A DNA stretch of 64,000 nt, taken from contig JAYESD010000011.1 of NCBI GenBank assembly GCA_036927565.1, forward strand, positions 97,625,178-97,689,177, read 5' to 3'. This DNA is from Tuctoria greenei (lineage: Eukaryota > Streptophyta > Magnoliopsida > Poales > Poaceae). The position numbers were made by a program, and so were the translations under genes. The notes below the pieces were generated by a model, which made no database searches, was not told the DNA's origin, and worked only from the letters and a program-made list of their open reading frames with translations. Below, piece after piece: positions 21,913 through 33,312 of the stretch (within the stretch, counting starts at the first letter, position 1; each line of letters begins with the position of its first letter).

Positions 21913-23529
21913 TGTAGGATCGAAGAGCATGTGAAAAGCTACCAGAGGGGGTGAATGGTAGATTTAAAAATCTTACACAGCGGAAACAATTAAACCCCAA
22001 CCCCTTCGGCAGAAAAACGATCTGTTAAAGAAATCATGTGTGAGACTAATCTAAACATGTTTAATCATGACAAAAGTGATATATATGAGAGAGAATCAAG
22101 TCACGAAGACAACACAACAATAATCACTCAAATCCGTCGAGAAAAACTCAAGTTATGATCGAAAGATCAAATAAAGGTCAATCTGCCCTACCTGAGAAAA
22201 AAACAGTTCTGGAACGCTGCAAAGAAACTCGTGTAGATCATAGACCACAAATCCAATGACCGTGAAATTTTGACAGATGATAGATAATCAAGTTGTAAAG
22301 ACAACCCAACAAGAATCACGTCAATTGGATATGAAAAACTCGAGTTATGATAAAACCACCAAAGAAAGGTAGTGCTGTCCAGAAACTCAACGAGTAAAAC
22401 TTGTCTGGAACAAGTCGGACGAACAAGGCACAAAAGTTCCTTCAAACTATGAATTTTATTCAATAGAACACAAGAGGAACAGCCCCAAAGTCGTGCACCA
22501 CGAGCTATGGGCTCCCTTGCTTATATAACCAGCTCGAAAGCCAACTCAACTCAGATCAGGAACCTAATCCTACCCTGTTCACGAATCGTAACTTTTCATA
22601 ACTCCTTAGGATTCTTCTATACGCAGATAGAAGCAATCTTAAGACTTCCGAACACCTTAGGAACGTATACCACATTCCTAAACAACTCAAATTCGTGACC
22701 CACATGAAATCCTATCATAACCAACTCAAATCTTTCCATATTTGAGTCAAACCCAACTCAGCCGCAGCCTGAGTCCATAACCTAGTCGGTTGGACCTTTC
22801 CGACTAACTCTTTACGTCCACATCTCTTCATCACGTCTCGGAACCATGTAGCCACATCCATGCACTCCTTGCACACGTGCAAACATCTTCCAATGACGTC
22901 CACGATACCTTCACATGCATTGTTCTTGATTCAATCATGTTGCGCAACCTCCTGATCAGCTCAACCACAATTCCTCCTGAATTTGGTTGTTGGAACCTCA
23001 TCTCCTCTCCACTAGTCCAATGGATCCCATCACCAGCCATGTCTTGAACTCAAGCAACACCTGCACATGAATAAACAACCAATCCATACGAGCCCATGTC
23101 CTCGACTTGACTCAAGTTAGTTCCGAACACAACAACTTACGTGAGAACCTCACATAAGCATGTTGCAAAACCACAGTAACATGATATCATCCATATAAAC
23201 CAAAACGTACCAAAAACTTAGCAAATGTATACTAAGCAATCTTTCCAACAATGTAAAGCAAGTACGAAACATTGCAAATGAAAAGCAGAAGCACTGCGGT
23301 CAAGTTACGGACCTTGCCAGAGCAACTCGGACCTTGAGCCGGAGCTAACAAAATCTAGTAGAACCTAGCGCCGGAACTTACCAAAACTAGTATAACCAAG
23401 CTCCCGCCGGAGCTTACAAAAATAGCAGGATCTTAATAAAAAGGTGTTTAGGTGATATTCAAAACTTTTATCATCAAAGCCAAGTGTATTCACTACAAGC
23501 CAATGTATTCAGCACACATAGGTCTTACA
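21913..23529 (-). repeat. Sirevirus-1 5' LTR (1617 bp)
   Basis: This is the undisturbed LTR copy. The minus-strand TATA box (ggttatataa) is at 22521-22530. It reads TGTAGG...CTTACA on the plus strand, followed by TSD TAGAG at 23530-23534. Confidence 0.94.
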
Positions 23530-24774
23530 TAGAGTAGATTTGCTTTCAAAATAAAATAAAAGATGTGCGATAAGAATGGTATATAATTCACTTAGATGAA
23601 ACGATGAACAATTACTCTATTTTAGTTTTCTTGAGTCCCTAGTTTACAACTTACTACTCTCCAAAATATTGTTTTCATTGGTTAGAATTACTTTTGCCTT
23701 GATTTAGAAATTGTGGGTAGGAAAAGCTTAGTTCATTTCTAAGTTGGGAGATAGGATATAGTGGCTGCTATTCCTAGTTTGAAAGTGAAACTTAGATTTC
23801 TGAAGAAATTCTAAAAAGATTTACGTTACTCTCATTTGATTGGAAATACCTACCAAAGCCATATGATACATTACATTGATAGACCTTATGCATATGCTAT
23901 TTGTCTTCACATTGATCTTTGTGAAACTAGTAGAGACCTATGTGAGATTTCATTCATTACTTATTGAATTCAAGAATTCACTTGCACATGCTATACTTCT
24001 ACACTAGAAGTAAGCAAAATCCTATCATACCACCATTCCATAATAAAAAGAGAAACTCCATATCCTTCATGTTTGGTACTCTCTCAAAATTTATTGCATA
24101 AAAAGGGTCTATAAGACATGGCTACAAGAAAAATAAAAATAAAATGCAAGCTTACATCATAAGCATGAGAGAAAAAGAAAAAAGTAGCCATGTTTCATCC
24201 CTGCAAAATAAGAGTCCACTCAAAATGGAGTCATCTCAAATATCCACATCCACCTCCATTCCATCATACATGCAAAAGTCTTGAATCAAACAATTTTGAA
24301 TTGATTTCTCCTAAGGCTTGCTTTTTTGACTTAGCAATATTATGTGTTGCAAATGTGCCTACTATATTCACTACCAAGCTCCACATACAAGCCTTATTTA
24401 GTGGTAGGATGAGTGTAGGCACAATGACTTGGTGAGGAAATATTTCCACTACACACAAAGGAGAGACCAAGAGAATCAAATTTAGGTACATAAAATCTAA
24501 ATTGAACTCTCCGGAATTTGAGTGGAACTTGATTTATATGGTATGTGTGCTCCATTTGCTGTTCTATCTTTCAACCACCCATGAATAGGAGATGTCATAA
24601 GCCCCATAATGACTTAAGATAGGTGAAGTACCATGCCAATTTTTGCAATACTAGGTAGAGTATTTTGTCGTACACATGGTACTTTTGAAAAGTAGAACAT
24701 AGTAGTAACTCCTGATCATCAAACTAAAGTATTGACTTTGCTCGGGATGAGCAAACGATAAGCTTGGGGGAGTT
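23530..24774 (+). mobile_element. Athila-like element, 3' internal region
   Basis: After the TAGAG TSD the Athila-like internal sequence resumes. It is AT-rich, and the longest frame (24190-24435) has no recognisable domain. It ends with ttgctcgggatgagcaaa and the polypurine tract ataagcttgggggagtt at 24758-24774, directly against the 3' LTR. Confidence 0.8.
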
Positions 24775-26355
24775 TGTTGACGGCTGCTATATATCAATTT
24801 CACCCGTCAATATAACTCAATTATGTGAAGGAAATATCATTTCTTGCACACATCACCTTTCTACTTAACCTATTTCCACTTGTCCTTGGAGAAAATGGTG
24901 CACGTAGGTATTTTATACATAACTGAAGTGAAACAAGGGGATGGATCCTATAAATTATCATCTCAGCCAATCAAGCACTGACATGTAGCACCACATGGAT
25001 AAAATGGCCCACAAACAGAAGTATTCGAGGCCATCCAACGGTGTAGCACCCATATCAAGGGATGGGACCCATCTGGAAGTCACCCTAAGAAGCACATACC
25101 ATTTGGAGGACTTACAAGGTCGGCCAAACCCCCTAGTCGGTCGACCTGGTCTTTCCTCCAAACTCCACCAGCTTCCACGTGTTGGCTCCTCCCGGCTTGA
25201 AGAAGTCAGTGGTGACTGATTCACGCGCTTTTGGTGGCGGGAACCGACCCTTCTCCAATCTATAAATAGGACCCCTCACCCATCACTTCAACACCCTCCA
25301 CTTGAGCATTCACTCTCTTGTATACATTAGTTCTCCAAGTCCTTAGTAGAGGTTAGGTTGTAGAGAGGAGCCTCTAGTCCCAAGTCCAAATTAGGAAAGG
25401 TATGGCTCATGTATTTTTTTCTTGTATTTGTGACTTTATGCATTATAATAATTGTAGTATTAGTATCTATTTATTCTTATACTTGGGCAAAGCGTTTCTT
25501 GTTTGATTGTGGAGTCCATGTATGTGCTAGGTGTAGATGTTGTTATGACCTCGACATAATGCCATTATCATGTTATAATAAACATCATACACCTTCACTA
25601 TAGTCTAATTAGGTAATATTATAATTATGTTAATATTAATATGTTAGTGTTTGTATCCAACATGGGTCCAACGATATTTAGGTTAGTCATCGCCTTAGAA
25701 TGAATATTATGTTGCAACTCTTAAGGTATTTACTTAACATGCAAGTGTGGTGCTTCGATAGTTAAGTAGCGTTGGATGCATCGTAGTCCACGGGTTGTAG
25801 AGGTAGGTGGTAGGTGGTAATAGACCTATCCATCTGTTGTAATCCTCCACCTTCGACTACGACGTAGGCTCATGGCGGGAGTAGCCTGGCACACCAGGGT
25901 AAGCCCGTGCCCGATATGTTGTACCACTAAAGTCTAGTATTCACTATTAGTATATTCATGTGTACTTTATTAGGCTATGTATATGAGTAATTAGAGCACA
26001 GTAGGAGTAGCTCCATCTCGTAGTCTAACACTCGCTAGGACAACCTTACCCTTAGAGTAGATTGCTTAGGTGTGTGTCACACTATCCCAATTATCAACTT
26101 ACCGCTGTTCGGGTAAAAACTTAGTACCCTATACCTTCATCATAATAATAGTGTTTACTTTACTTCATCGCCTTCCTTTGGGATAAATACGATACCCTTG
26201 TGAATACTCTTGGGTGAAGTGCTACACGATAGTTTCCATGTGCTTGCAGACGTCATCTCTTTTGAGAGAAGATATGTGACGTAAGAAACGTCAACAAGCA
26301 TTTCTGGCACCGTTGCTGGGGATGATTTTTTATTGTTTCTTAGTAGTTGTCAACA
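24775..26355 (+). repeat. Athila-like 3' LTR (1581 bp)
   Basis: The LTR starts TGTTGACGG and ends GTCAACA, followed by TSD CCTGT. The TATA box is at 25260-25270. An embedded primer-site-like sequence (tggcaccgttgctgggga) lies at 26305-26322, about 33 bp before the LTR end, as in the 5' LTR. Confidence 0.92.
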
Positions 26356-26621
26356 CCTGTGTCAACTCACGTGCATCTTAGTGTGTGAATGTTCGGACAA
26401 TCCTAAGTGTCGAACATGTGCAAGTCACGTGATAGAAGTTCGGACAATCAAAAGCGAGAAAAAACGCCCAACTCACATGCAATGAAGTTCGGAGAGTGCA
26501 AAATGGATCCCCGCAAGTTTGGACAATCCGAAGTGAGCTTTTCAGCAATACTCAAAATTTTGCGTGTGAACCCTCACTTTTAACTAAATTACCAATGGAT
26601 TCAGCACACATAGCTCTCACA
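26356..26621 (-). mobile_element. Old Sirevirus LTR, right fragment
   Basis: After the CCTGT TSD copy the older Sirevirus LTR resumes and ends with attcagcacacatagctctcaca-type text, matching the Sirevirus-1 LTR terminus. It has several gttcggacaatc/ttcggag motifs reminiscent of the palindromes in Sirevirus LTRs. It abuts the gypsy LTR at 26622. Confidence 0.7.
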
Positions 26622-27183
26622 ACACGGAATGGGGAGGGGACAAACTATCCAATGCTAATGGTCCCATGTCAAATTCTTTCAGAGTCAACGGGAATCGTCA
26701 AAACAAAATTGAGTTTAGAATCTTTTAGTATGTTGCACCACCATATGGAGCCATTGGGCCTTGTATCAAGTGTACATCCCTTATTTTCATTTCTAAGGGT
26801 TAGGTCACGACCCCAACATCCCTTAGATGTCCTCCCACCTATATATATTCCGTATCAGCTGCCAAAAAATTGAGTTTTGCTTAGATTAATCTGTTATACA
26901 CAGTTTTGCCATTTTTCGATTTGTGGAACCCCAATTTAGCAATTTCAGATTGCTTCTTCAACGTTCTTGCTTATATTCTCGGTTGCACTTGCAGGGATCA
27001 GCCTTCTTGGTAAGGTAAAGCGTGTGAAGCACTGTTCATAACCAATGGAGCAGTGGTGTAGTGGTTGCAGGGGCTGTTCGTGTTTTGCTTGGAGCCTCGG
27101 ATCTTCAACGTCGAGATCTTCATCAATTGACTTATCCATTACCTTTCGGAAGATCGGGACCTACTATACTCTTTTACTCATCA
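26622..27183 (+). repeat. 5' LTR remnant of a non-autonomous gypsy element
   Basis: The segment from ggtcccatg through the TATA region (cctatatatattcc, about 26838-26853) to ttttactcatca at 27183 is repeated at 40530-41046 and inverted at 35485-36030. The left part of the LTR is displaced beyond the window by the old Sirevirus insertion. Confidence 0.8.
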
Positions 27184-27199
27184 ATTGGTATTAGATACC
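27184..27199 (+). other. Decayed primer binding site
   Basis: The sequence attggtattagatacc follows the LTR end. It matches the tRNA-Met site tggtatcagagcc with a few substitutions. The leader from 27200 to 28300 is T-rich with only low-complexity frames (for example 27061-27543), and I see no gene in it. Confidence 0.65.
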
Positions 27200-28301
27200 T
27201 AGAGTCCCCAAAGAAGCCACAAAAAATTGGTAGTTTAGTAGATCTGATCATTACTTTGTCCAAACCACCATTGAGCCTTTGCAACTTTGTTTTTTATATT
27301 GGTTTTGTTGAGTTTGTATCTGTGTTTGAGTCATATTTTTTGTTTAGAAAGTGTTTTTTTTGTTTTAGTTTGAGTTTTGCATCGTGTCGATTCATCTTTT
27401 TGAATCACGTCATAACATCCAGATTAGATTCATCTATGTACATTTCGGTATTTCGATCATATCTCACACATAGAAACTCGAATTTTGTGTTTTTTTACTT
27501 TCTAGAAAGCTTGAGAAGTTATATACAACTTTTGTATTCATAAGTTTCCCAGAAAATAGAGTTATCATGATCAAAATTGCATTAGATCTGAATCTCTTCT
27601 TGATCTAGAATTTGTGAACAGTTGTATTTCGGGGGCAATATCTCTTGTTTTTCTGATCCAAAATAGGTCTACCATAGGCTTAATTAAACAAGAGAGATAG
27701 ATCTACAATCTTTTAGTTGTAAGTGTTTCGATTTTAGACCTTTAAGAGTGCCTAATTATCCTTGAAAGATTGATCAGAAAATATGTGACAAACCAATGAG
27801 ATATCTTTGATTGGGTTGCATTATTTTCTTCTTTTGCAGCACATTCTTAAAAAAGAGACAAAAGAAAAATGCAAGTGCAAAAAAAGATACAAAAGCCGCA
27901 CTCAAAAAAAGGAGAAAGAAAACAGAAGTGCTTGCATCATTTGTGTCCTCTGGTTTTGTTTCATACCTTGCTAGCTTGAACTACTTGGAACGTGTTTAGG
28001 CTAGCAACTTTGACAATTACTTTCGACACTTATTCAACATTACTATGTGATTTCATTGTTTCTAATCCTTGCTATGATATAAAGTGCCTTCCAAGGTACA
28101 TTTTTCTCTTGAGTTGAATTTGTACACCTTTGCAATCATCCCATGCTCGATTAGTTCTTCATACCGCCCGGCGATTGCCACTTGCAATGTTGGTAAGAAC
28201 ACTTGTAAGAGCATGATAAAACACTTGAGAGTGTGTGATTCCACTTCCACTTTGCCATTATCCTTTTTAGTTTATAGGAATAACATATTAGTGTCTTCTG
28301 T

Positions 28302-29205
28302 TTGCTACTAACAATGTCAAGTAAAAGCAAGGTTCATGCATTATATGCTGAGATGATAGACATGATGAAGATGGCGATAGAGCTACTCACTAAAAATCAA
28401 ACACCAACCAAGGTTTCACATGACATTCATACCACCTTCACAACTCATTCCACAAGAAGTAATTATATCTTTCTATCTCTTCCTTCTTATGGTGGTTTTG
28501 GTTACGATGAATATATTGTTTGGGAAATAGAGATTGATAAATTTTTTGAACAATGTCCTATGTGTGAAAGGAGAAAAATTAGGAATATTGCTAGTGCATT
28601 AGTTCATTATGCATTAACTTGGTGGGACAACTTAAGTGATTTAGAGAACCTCAAACATGGAAAAATATAAAAATTCTTATGCGAGAAACTTTTGCTAAGG
28701 TATCTATTTGCAAAGATGAAATTCAGCAATTTGAGAAGCTGGTCCTTGTTGTACGTCCTCCCATGGCTAGTCTTTTGCAGGACAATATAGCAATGCAGCT
28801 GATGTAAAGGAAAATGAGTTGTTCAACAACTCTTTAGAAAATTCAGATCTATCAATTCATATTTCACCCACAATTACTGCTGAAAATGAGAATGAAGGTA
28901 ATGCACCTCACACTACACTTACTGATGTTGAGAAGTTTCTGAATGTTTCAAATGAGTTATGTGTTGACGCTTCTAATATTGCTATGCCACAACAAGTGCA
29001 TCAACTAGATGATGTTTTCAAGACAACATCCTGTGCTGAAATTAGCCATTTAATTCCCATTACTCGCAAAAATAATGAGCTAAAATTGTTGTCTTCTCTA
29101 AATACTCTGTGTTATATTGAATTCGAAACTCTTTGTGATCTAAATACTGTAGAGAGAAGAATATTTTTCAAAACAGAATCATATTGTAAATCCCTATATT
29201 TAAGT
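28302..29205 (+). pseudogene. gag of the non-autonomous gypsy element, N-terminal part
   Basis: The frame at 28314-28670 starts MSSKSKVHALYAEMIDMM and contains YGGFGYDEY and the gag hallmark VHYALTWWDNL. It breaks after 28670. A second frame (28819 onward) continues gag-spacer text with LNTLCYIEFETLCDLNTVE. It is cut at 29205 by a solo LTR, and the same reading frame resumes at 39584 with HLFTRYSFHAIGKY. No zinc knuckle or protease is visible. Confidence 0.75.
29201..29205. repeat. Probable decayed TSD TAAGT / TACAT of the solo LTR
   Basis: TAAGT precedes the TGATAATC start and TACAT (39582-39586) follows the CCTCACA end. Three of five bases agree. Removing the insert restores one open frame across the joint, which supports the boundaries despite the mismatches. 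Confidence 0.55.
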
Positions 29206-30378
29206 TGATAATCTCAGCTAGGAGACCGAAGTTTAAAAAGAAATAAAAATAGCAATTGCAAAAATAAACTCGATTCAAACCCTAAAAGAGGGAATTAAAA
29301 AAAATTATCTACTGTTCAAATGAGGCTAACATGATGAATTGAGTTGACCATTGCATTCCAAATAATTCAAAAAGCATCCCTATCAAATTTCATAATTTTT
29401 AGAGCACTTTCACTATTTAATTCAAGGTGTTCATTGAATTTCATTTGAATTCAAATTGAAATTTGAATTTCATTTGAAACTTGGTGAAATCAAGTTAGGA
29501 TTTCATATTCAAATTCCACAAATTTTATTTGGTCTCCCACAAAAGATCTACCATTTTTGGATCAAGATTGGTATGAGAATTGATGGAGCAGAGAAGAAGT
29601 ATTGGACTTAGTAGGACCCACTGGTCAGCTTCACAGATCGTTGAACCTACTCTGTTCGTGAGTGTCCCACAATCCCACACGATAAGGATGCCATGGGAAA
29701 GCACTCAAGTGCCCAGGCAGCGATATTTCTCGCCTTATCACTCCCTTGCCGACTTCCTTGCTCACTCATACGGCAGCCAAACGCGCTCGGTTCTCGTTTC
29801 CTCTCCCGCAAGCATGCAAAACGCCACCGCCTCTGTTCTTGCTCGCCCGAGCTTTCCAGCCACTAGTTGCTCTAGCTTCTTGAAGCAAAGTGAAACGCAG
29901 CAAGATTCTACACCCTCTACTTCTATTCCTTTTTGGTTTACTTGGCTCTTATGCTGGTATTTTGCCGTTTGCTAGCTGCCGCCGTTTTGCCGTCGAGGGC
30001 CGCCTCTCTGCTTCGACATCGCACCGGCGAACTAGCCCCTGTCAAGCACCAAATCCAACAGAGAAAAGGATCGCCACTGCAATTTCTTGATCACGGCAAA
30101 AACCTCTCCTGATTTCATTCTTTATCACACAAGTAATCTCCGTTTTTCTCTCGGCATAAGCATAGTCTTCATGCTAGGTCATCAACTTAATTCATTTTCT
30201 ATGTATAAAATTCATCTGAGCTAGTTAGGTGTTAGCTTACGGACCTCCTAGCGCACAGCCTCAACCAGGAATCAAGGCAATTCATGGAGTATCGGCCGAA
30301 TTAGGCGAGTTCTACGAGCCACCATCAAAATTCATCGGTTCACCGTAGAACACGATGTTGCCTACCCTTCCAACCCTT

Positions 30379-30404
30379 CCCCCCCCCCCCCCCCCCCCCC
30401 CCCC
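30379..30404. repeat. Poly-C run of 26
   Basis: An uninterrupted run of 26 C follows cccttccaaccctt. Such a run can form i-motif/G-quadruplex structures and is also a common site of sequencing error. It lies about 1 kb before the assembly gap. Confidence 0.9.
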
Positions 30405-31392
30405 TATTTTCATCTTCCCCATGATTCCAGGAACGTTCCAAACTAATTTCCAAGCCTTTTGAGCCATGTTCGAGGGAAACCGACATTGCCGGATACCTAA
30501 CTTCTGCCGCCGCCGTCATGACATGACCTCTGGCCATTTCCACCATGGGCTGACCCCTCCAATGAATTCCCCCAACCCTTCAAACCCCCAGGTGGCGATT
30601 TTTTAGCTGTGCGGAGAACAGGAGGTAAATCGCGGTGAGAGCGCTGCCGCGCGCCGCCACCTAGCCGGAGCGCGAGGTAGAAGAAGGCAGCACTGGGCCC
30701 CAATTGTCAGTGGCTGTTGGCCCCGTGGGATCTAGCTGTTGCCAGCAGATTCTTTGTGGAAGCACACGTTAACCTAGTAGCCTCGGTGTGGCTCCATTTC
30801 TATTGGTTTATTTCAAACCAGTGGGGCCAGACTTGAATATTCAAACCTTTCCAATTAAGAAAATTCCAAAATATCTCCAAACTTCAAAATTAAATTGTTC
30901 CTAGTAGATTTGGTCAAATAATTCCAAATAAATTCCGTTAAACTCATCTTTATCCACACTTTGCAGTGGAGCAATTTGTTGGACATGAAAGTCCCAGTAT
31001 TTTTATAATTAATTCCTTTGGACTAATTGCTTGGAAATTATTTGCAACTATTCTGATAATTGGAAAATTCCCAATTTCTTTCAGTACCGTCATTCAAATA
31101 CACTTGATCTCCAGTAAAATTTCAAGTTCATTGTACTTCATTTACTAAGGTCAAACAGTGTTCCAAAGCTCTATGATGATTGAAAATTCAAAAATCAACA
31201 GGAACCTTTTTCTGAATTTATCCCAAACTTGTAAAATCAATTCCTTCATGTAGAAAGCTCAGAAAATTATGAAATAGATTTTCATAGAAACAGTGAGACC
31301 TCCTCTAACCAGACCATTCACTGTTATCCAAGTTAAAGCTTCAGATTTAGAACTTAGAGACAACAAGCTTCCTTGAACATCTCCAATTCTTG

Positions 31393-31492
31393 NNNNNNNN
31401 NNNNNNNNNNNNNNNNNNNNNNNNNNNNNNNNNNNNNNNNNNNNNNNNNNNNNNNNNNNNNNNNNNNNNNNNNNNNNNNNNNNNNNNNNNNN
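31393..31492. other. Assembly gap (100 N)
   Basis: One hundred undefined bases, the standard placeholder for a scaffold gap of unknown size. It falls inside the solo LTR. Confidence 1.
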
Positions 31493-31924
31493 AGTATAGG
31501 GTAGGTTTAAAGCTCAACAAATAAAATGCAATGCTAATGTTGTAAGGAATCCAGTAAAAGTCGAGTAGTTGGAATCTACTCCTGAGATAAGGTTTATATC
31601 ATATGGGATTGGTTTGAGTATGAGAATGGTTTATGAATATGAATATGAGACCGATTAGAGGGTATCATGAGTGTAGCCTGCTTGCGTCGATTGAGGACCG
31701 ATCCGTGTGTAACCCTGCTAGCTAAGCAAGTTTGAACTGTACTGAAAGGCATACTGGGCATATGGAACCCTGGAAACCGATGTAACTTGATAACTCGGAC
31801 ATTGAGGCATACCCCACTACTGATAGGGGTGGGTTGAGGGTAGCATGGTGTAAATGCTCTAGCGGGCACATACACGCTCCGTGTAGGGACCTTCTGCCCG
31901 CGATGGTGGGACCGGTTCGGCGTT

Positions 31925-31927
31925 TGT
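31925..31927. repeat. Target-site duplication TGT of the CACTA element, left copy
   Basis: TGT stands before CACTACGTAAG and again at 38871-38873 after CTTACATAGTG. Confidence 0.85.
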
Positions 31928-32207
31928 CACTACGTAAGAAAGGCTCATCCGAGACGTGCCCGAACGAAGAAGGGAGACGAAGAAATTGTGCATATTCGTT
32001 GTTGCGTCTTGTATTATGTTGTCATCAGAGATGAGCGGCAAGCGCGTCGCCGATCAGCCCAAGTGCGAGACATGCTCAAAGGTAGCGCTTCTCCTTTCTG
32101 TGAGTCATAACAGACAATCTTTACGGTATCACTGGAGATGTGGTTCGTGCGCGTCGCTCATCAGCATGCATGCGAGAAAAGCAGTAACATAGCGCCTCAC
32201 ATATTTA

Positions 32208-32350
32208 TTGACTGATCCTAGACATGCTTTGTTGAAGCGCGTCGCAGATTTGTTTACTGATCTGAGACAGGCTTTAAGTAAGCTTGTATCCTTTATTTCT
32301 ATAATCTGAGACAGTCTTTGTTACAGCTCGTTGCGGATTGTTTACAGGCA
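32208..32350 (+). repeat. Short tandem repeat, unit about 48 bp, three copies
   Basis: Three units carry the core tgatctgagacaggcttt, near 32208, 32258 and 32304, with variable gcgcgtcgcagatttgttta text after it. It lies in the left subterminal part of the CACTA element. The neighbouring DNA up to 32640 shows no gene. Confidence 0.6.
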
Positions 32351-32640
32351 GGGTCTCCTATTAGGTGTCCCTCACCCCTGATTATCCTAGTTGTGGGCTG
32401 CTTCCTAGACCTAGCCAGCATTTAGCAGCCGCATTGCAAGTGCCAGCAACATACACATATATGAACATATGTATAGCCAAAAGATCACACCTTAAATTGT
32501 ATTGACCAATCAAATATTAACAAAGTGTAAATCATGGTTATCAAGTATACTAATTACACAACAAAGAATGCCCCACTGTTCATCCTAATTACAAAGTAAC
32601 TAATTACACACATCATAACTCTCATCATCTAATCCTGTAT

Positions 32641-32745
32641 ACCATAATGAAAATTCTCCCGATCAATAACTTCATTAACGATGAGCCTTTATAACCTTCA
32701 ATGCTCTGACTGAGACATCCTCAAATTCAATAATATCACTAAAAT
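32641..32745 (-). repeat. Direct repeat copy 1 flanking the ARGONAUTE fragment
   Basis: This segment (gaaaattctcccgatcaat ... atcctcaaattcaataa) recurs diverged at 33225-33312. The two copies bracket the ARGONAUTE exons about 0.5 kb apart. Confidence 0.65.
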
Positions 32746-32883
32746 CATATAAAACATTATCAAATTGCAGTCACATTCCCTTAAACGGTCACATAACAAA
32801 GCAAATATCTGAAGGCTTAGGAACAAATTGGTATACAATTGTAATAAACACGGGAACTGTTAGTGAATGGAAAACCGAGCTTA

Positions 32884-32979
32884 CTTGTAGCTCATGCATT
32901 TGGTGAGCATCTGCAAAACATCAGTAGAGAAATTGTTCTCATCATAAAGGACATGGTAGTGAGCTGGTGTGCTTGTCCC
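32884..32979 (-). pseudogene. ARGONAUTE PIWI-domain exon fragment (downstream exon)
   Basis: The minus strand reads GTSTPAHYHVLYDENNF and on to CMSYK, 32 codons. ARGONAUTE proteins have GTSRPAHYHVLWDENNF at the end of the PIWI domain, and the match is gap-free with the same exon length and phase-0 borders that I recall for this exon. The acceptor is AG at 32980-32981 behind a T-rich tract. The donor reads AAG|TAAG, a damaged GT. The segment includes the region of the third catalytic residue (His) of slicer Argonautes. The next exon (YARCTRS...) is not seen downstream. Confidence 0.85.
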
Positions 32980-33069
32980 CTTGAAAAACAAACAATTTAC
33001 ATTCCACTGATGCATTAATAGTCTGATATCAAAAGCTCGTGAGAGAAACACCAATTACCGCATAGGTGC

Positions 33070-33156
33070 CTTGATTCCAGCCTAGTTGCAGATATAGAAA
33101 TCAAACTCAGTGGGATGGTAAATGCTAGTGTCAACCACAGTTCTTGCATTTTCAAG
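33070..33156 (-). pseudogene. ARGONAUTE PIWI-domain exon fragment (upstream exon)
   Basis: The minus strand reads TVVDTSIYHPTEFDFYICN, then a stop, then AGIK. The Argonaute consensus here is GTVVDTKICHPTEFDFYLCSHAGIQ, so the match is gap-free over 24 residues with the conserved His of SHAG replaced by TAG. The exon ends exactly where Argonaute genes have an intron before GTSRP. The donor reads GC instead of GT. The intron is about 90 bp and leads to the exon at 32979. Nothing recognisable of Argonaute lies upstream of 33156. Confidence 0.88.
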
Positions 33157-33224
33157 GGTTTGCGAATCAAAATTCATTATATACAACATTAGATCTGCAT
33201 TGGACATAAACAAGGAAGACAAAT

Positions 33225-33312
33225 ATATACCATATTGCAAATTCTCCCTTTGGATCAATGACTTCATTAATGATGAGCCTTCATTGTACATCCTCAAATT
33301 CAATAAATCACT
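33225..33312 (-). repeat. Direct repeat copy 2 flanking the ARGONAUTE fragment
   Basis: The sequence caaattctccctttggatca ... atcctcaaattcaataaatcactg matches 32641-32745 with substitutions and small indels. DNA from 33313 to 33890 is GC-rich with short gtgctccgggga-type repeats and no recognisable gene. Confidence 0.65.

Larger units (their letters stand above)
5749..23529 (-). mobile_element. Sirevirus-1: Ty1/copia element of the SIRE lineage, nested in the Athila-like element
   Basis: The element is read on the minus strand: 5' LTR at 21913-23529, primer site at 21899-21910, gag, protease, integrase, reverse transcriptase, RNase H, a spacer with four polypurine tracts, then a 3' LTR split by a chromovirus insertion. 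Without the insertion it is about 9.56 kb, normal for Sireviruses. Domain order PR-IN-RT-RH is the copia order. A long coiled-coil gag and multiple polypurine tracts point to the Sirevirus lineage. Several stops and frameshifts make it defective. Confidence 0.9.
476..26355 (+). mobile_element. Athila-like Ty3/gypsy element without pol, host of the nested set
   Basis: The element has LTRs at 476-1975 and 24775-26355 with TGTTGAC...GTCAACA ends, a tRNA-Asp-type primer site, a polypurine tract of the form aagcttgggggag, and a perfect 5 bp TSD. Without the nested Sirevirus-1 it is about 8.1 kb. I find only decayed gag-like and env-region-like frames internally. No protease, reverse transcriptase, RNase H or integrase motif is visible in 1976-5743 or 23535-24774, so it would have depended on a partner for mobility. 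The Athila assignment rests on the primer site, the polypurine tract and LTR style. It is family-level inference. Confidence 0.82.

Noticed and set aside
27061..27543. 160-codon ORF with hydrophobic, Phe-rich text
   Set aside because: It runs from the LTR end into a T-rich leader. The Phe richness reflects TTT runs, and it overlaps a primer site.
29580..29975. 131-codon ORF (MMEQRRSIGLSRTHW)
   Set aside because: It lies in the solo LTR and overlaps another frame, with no recognisable domain and no second copy to test.
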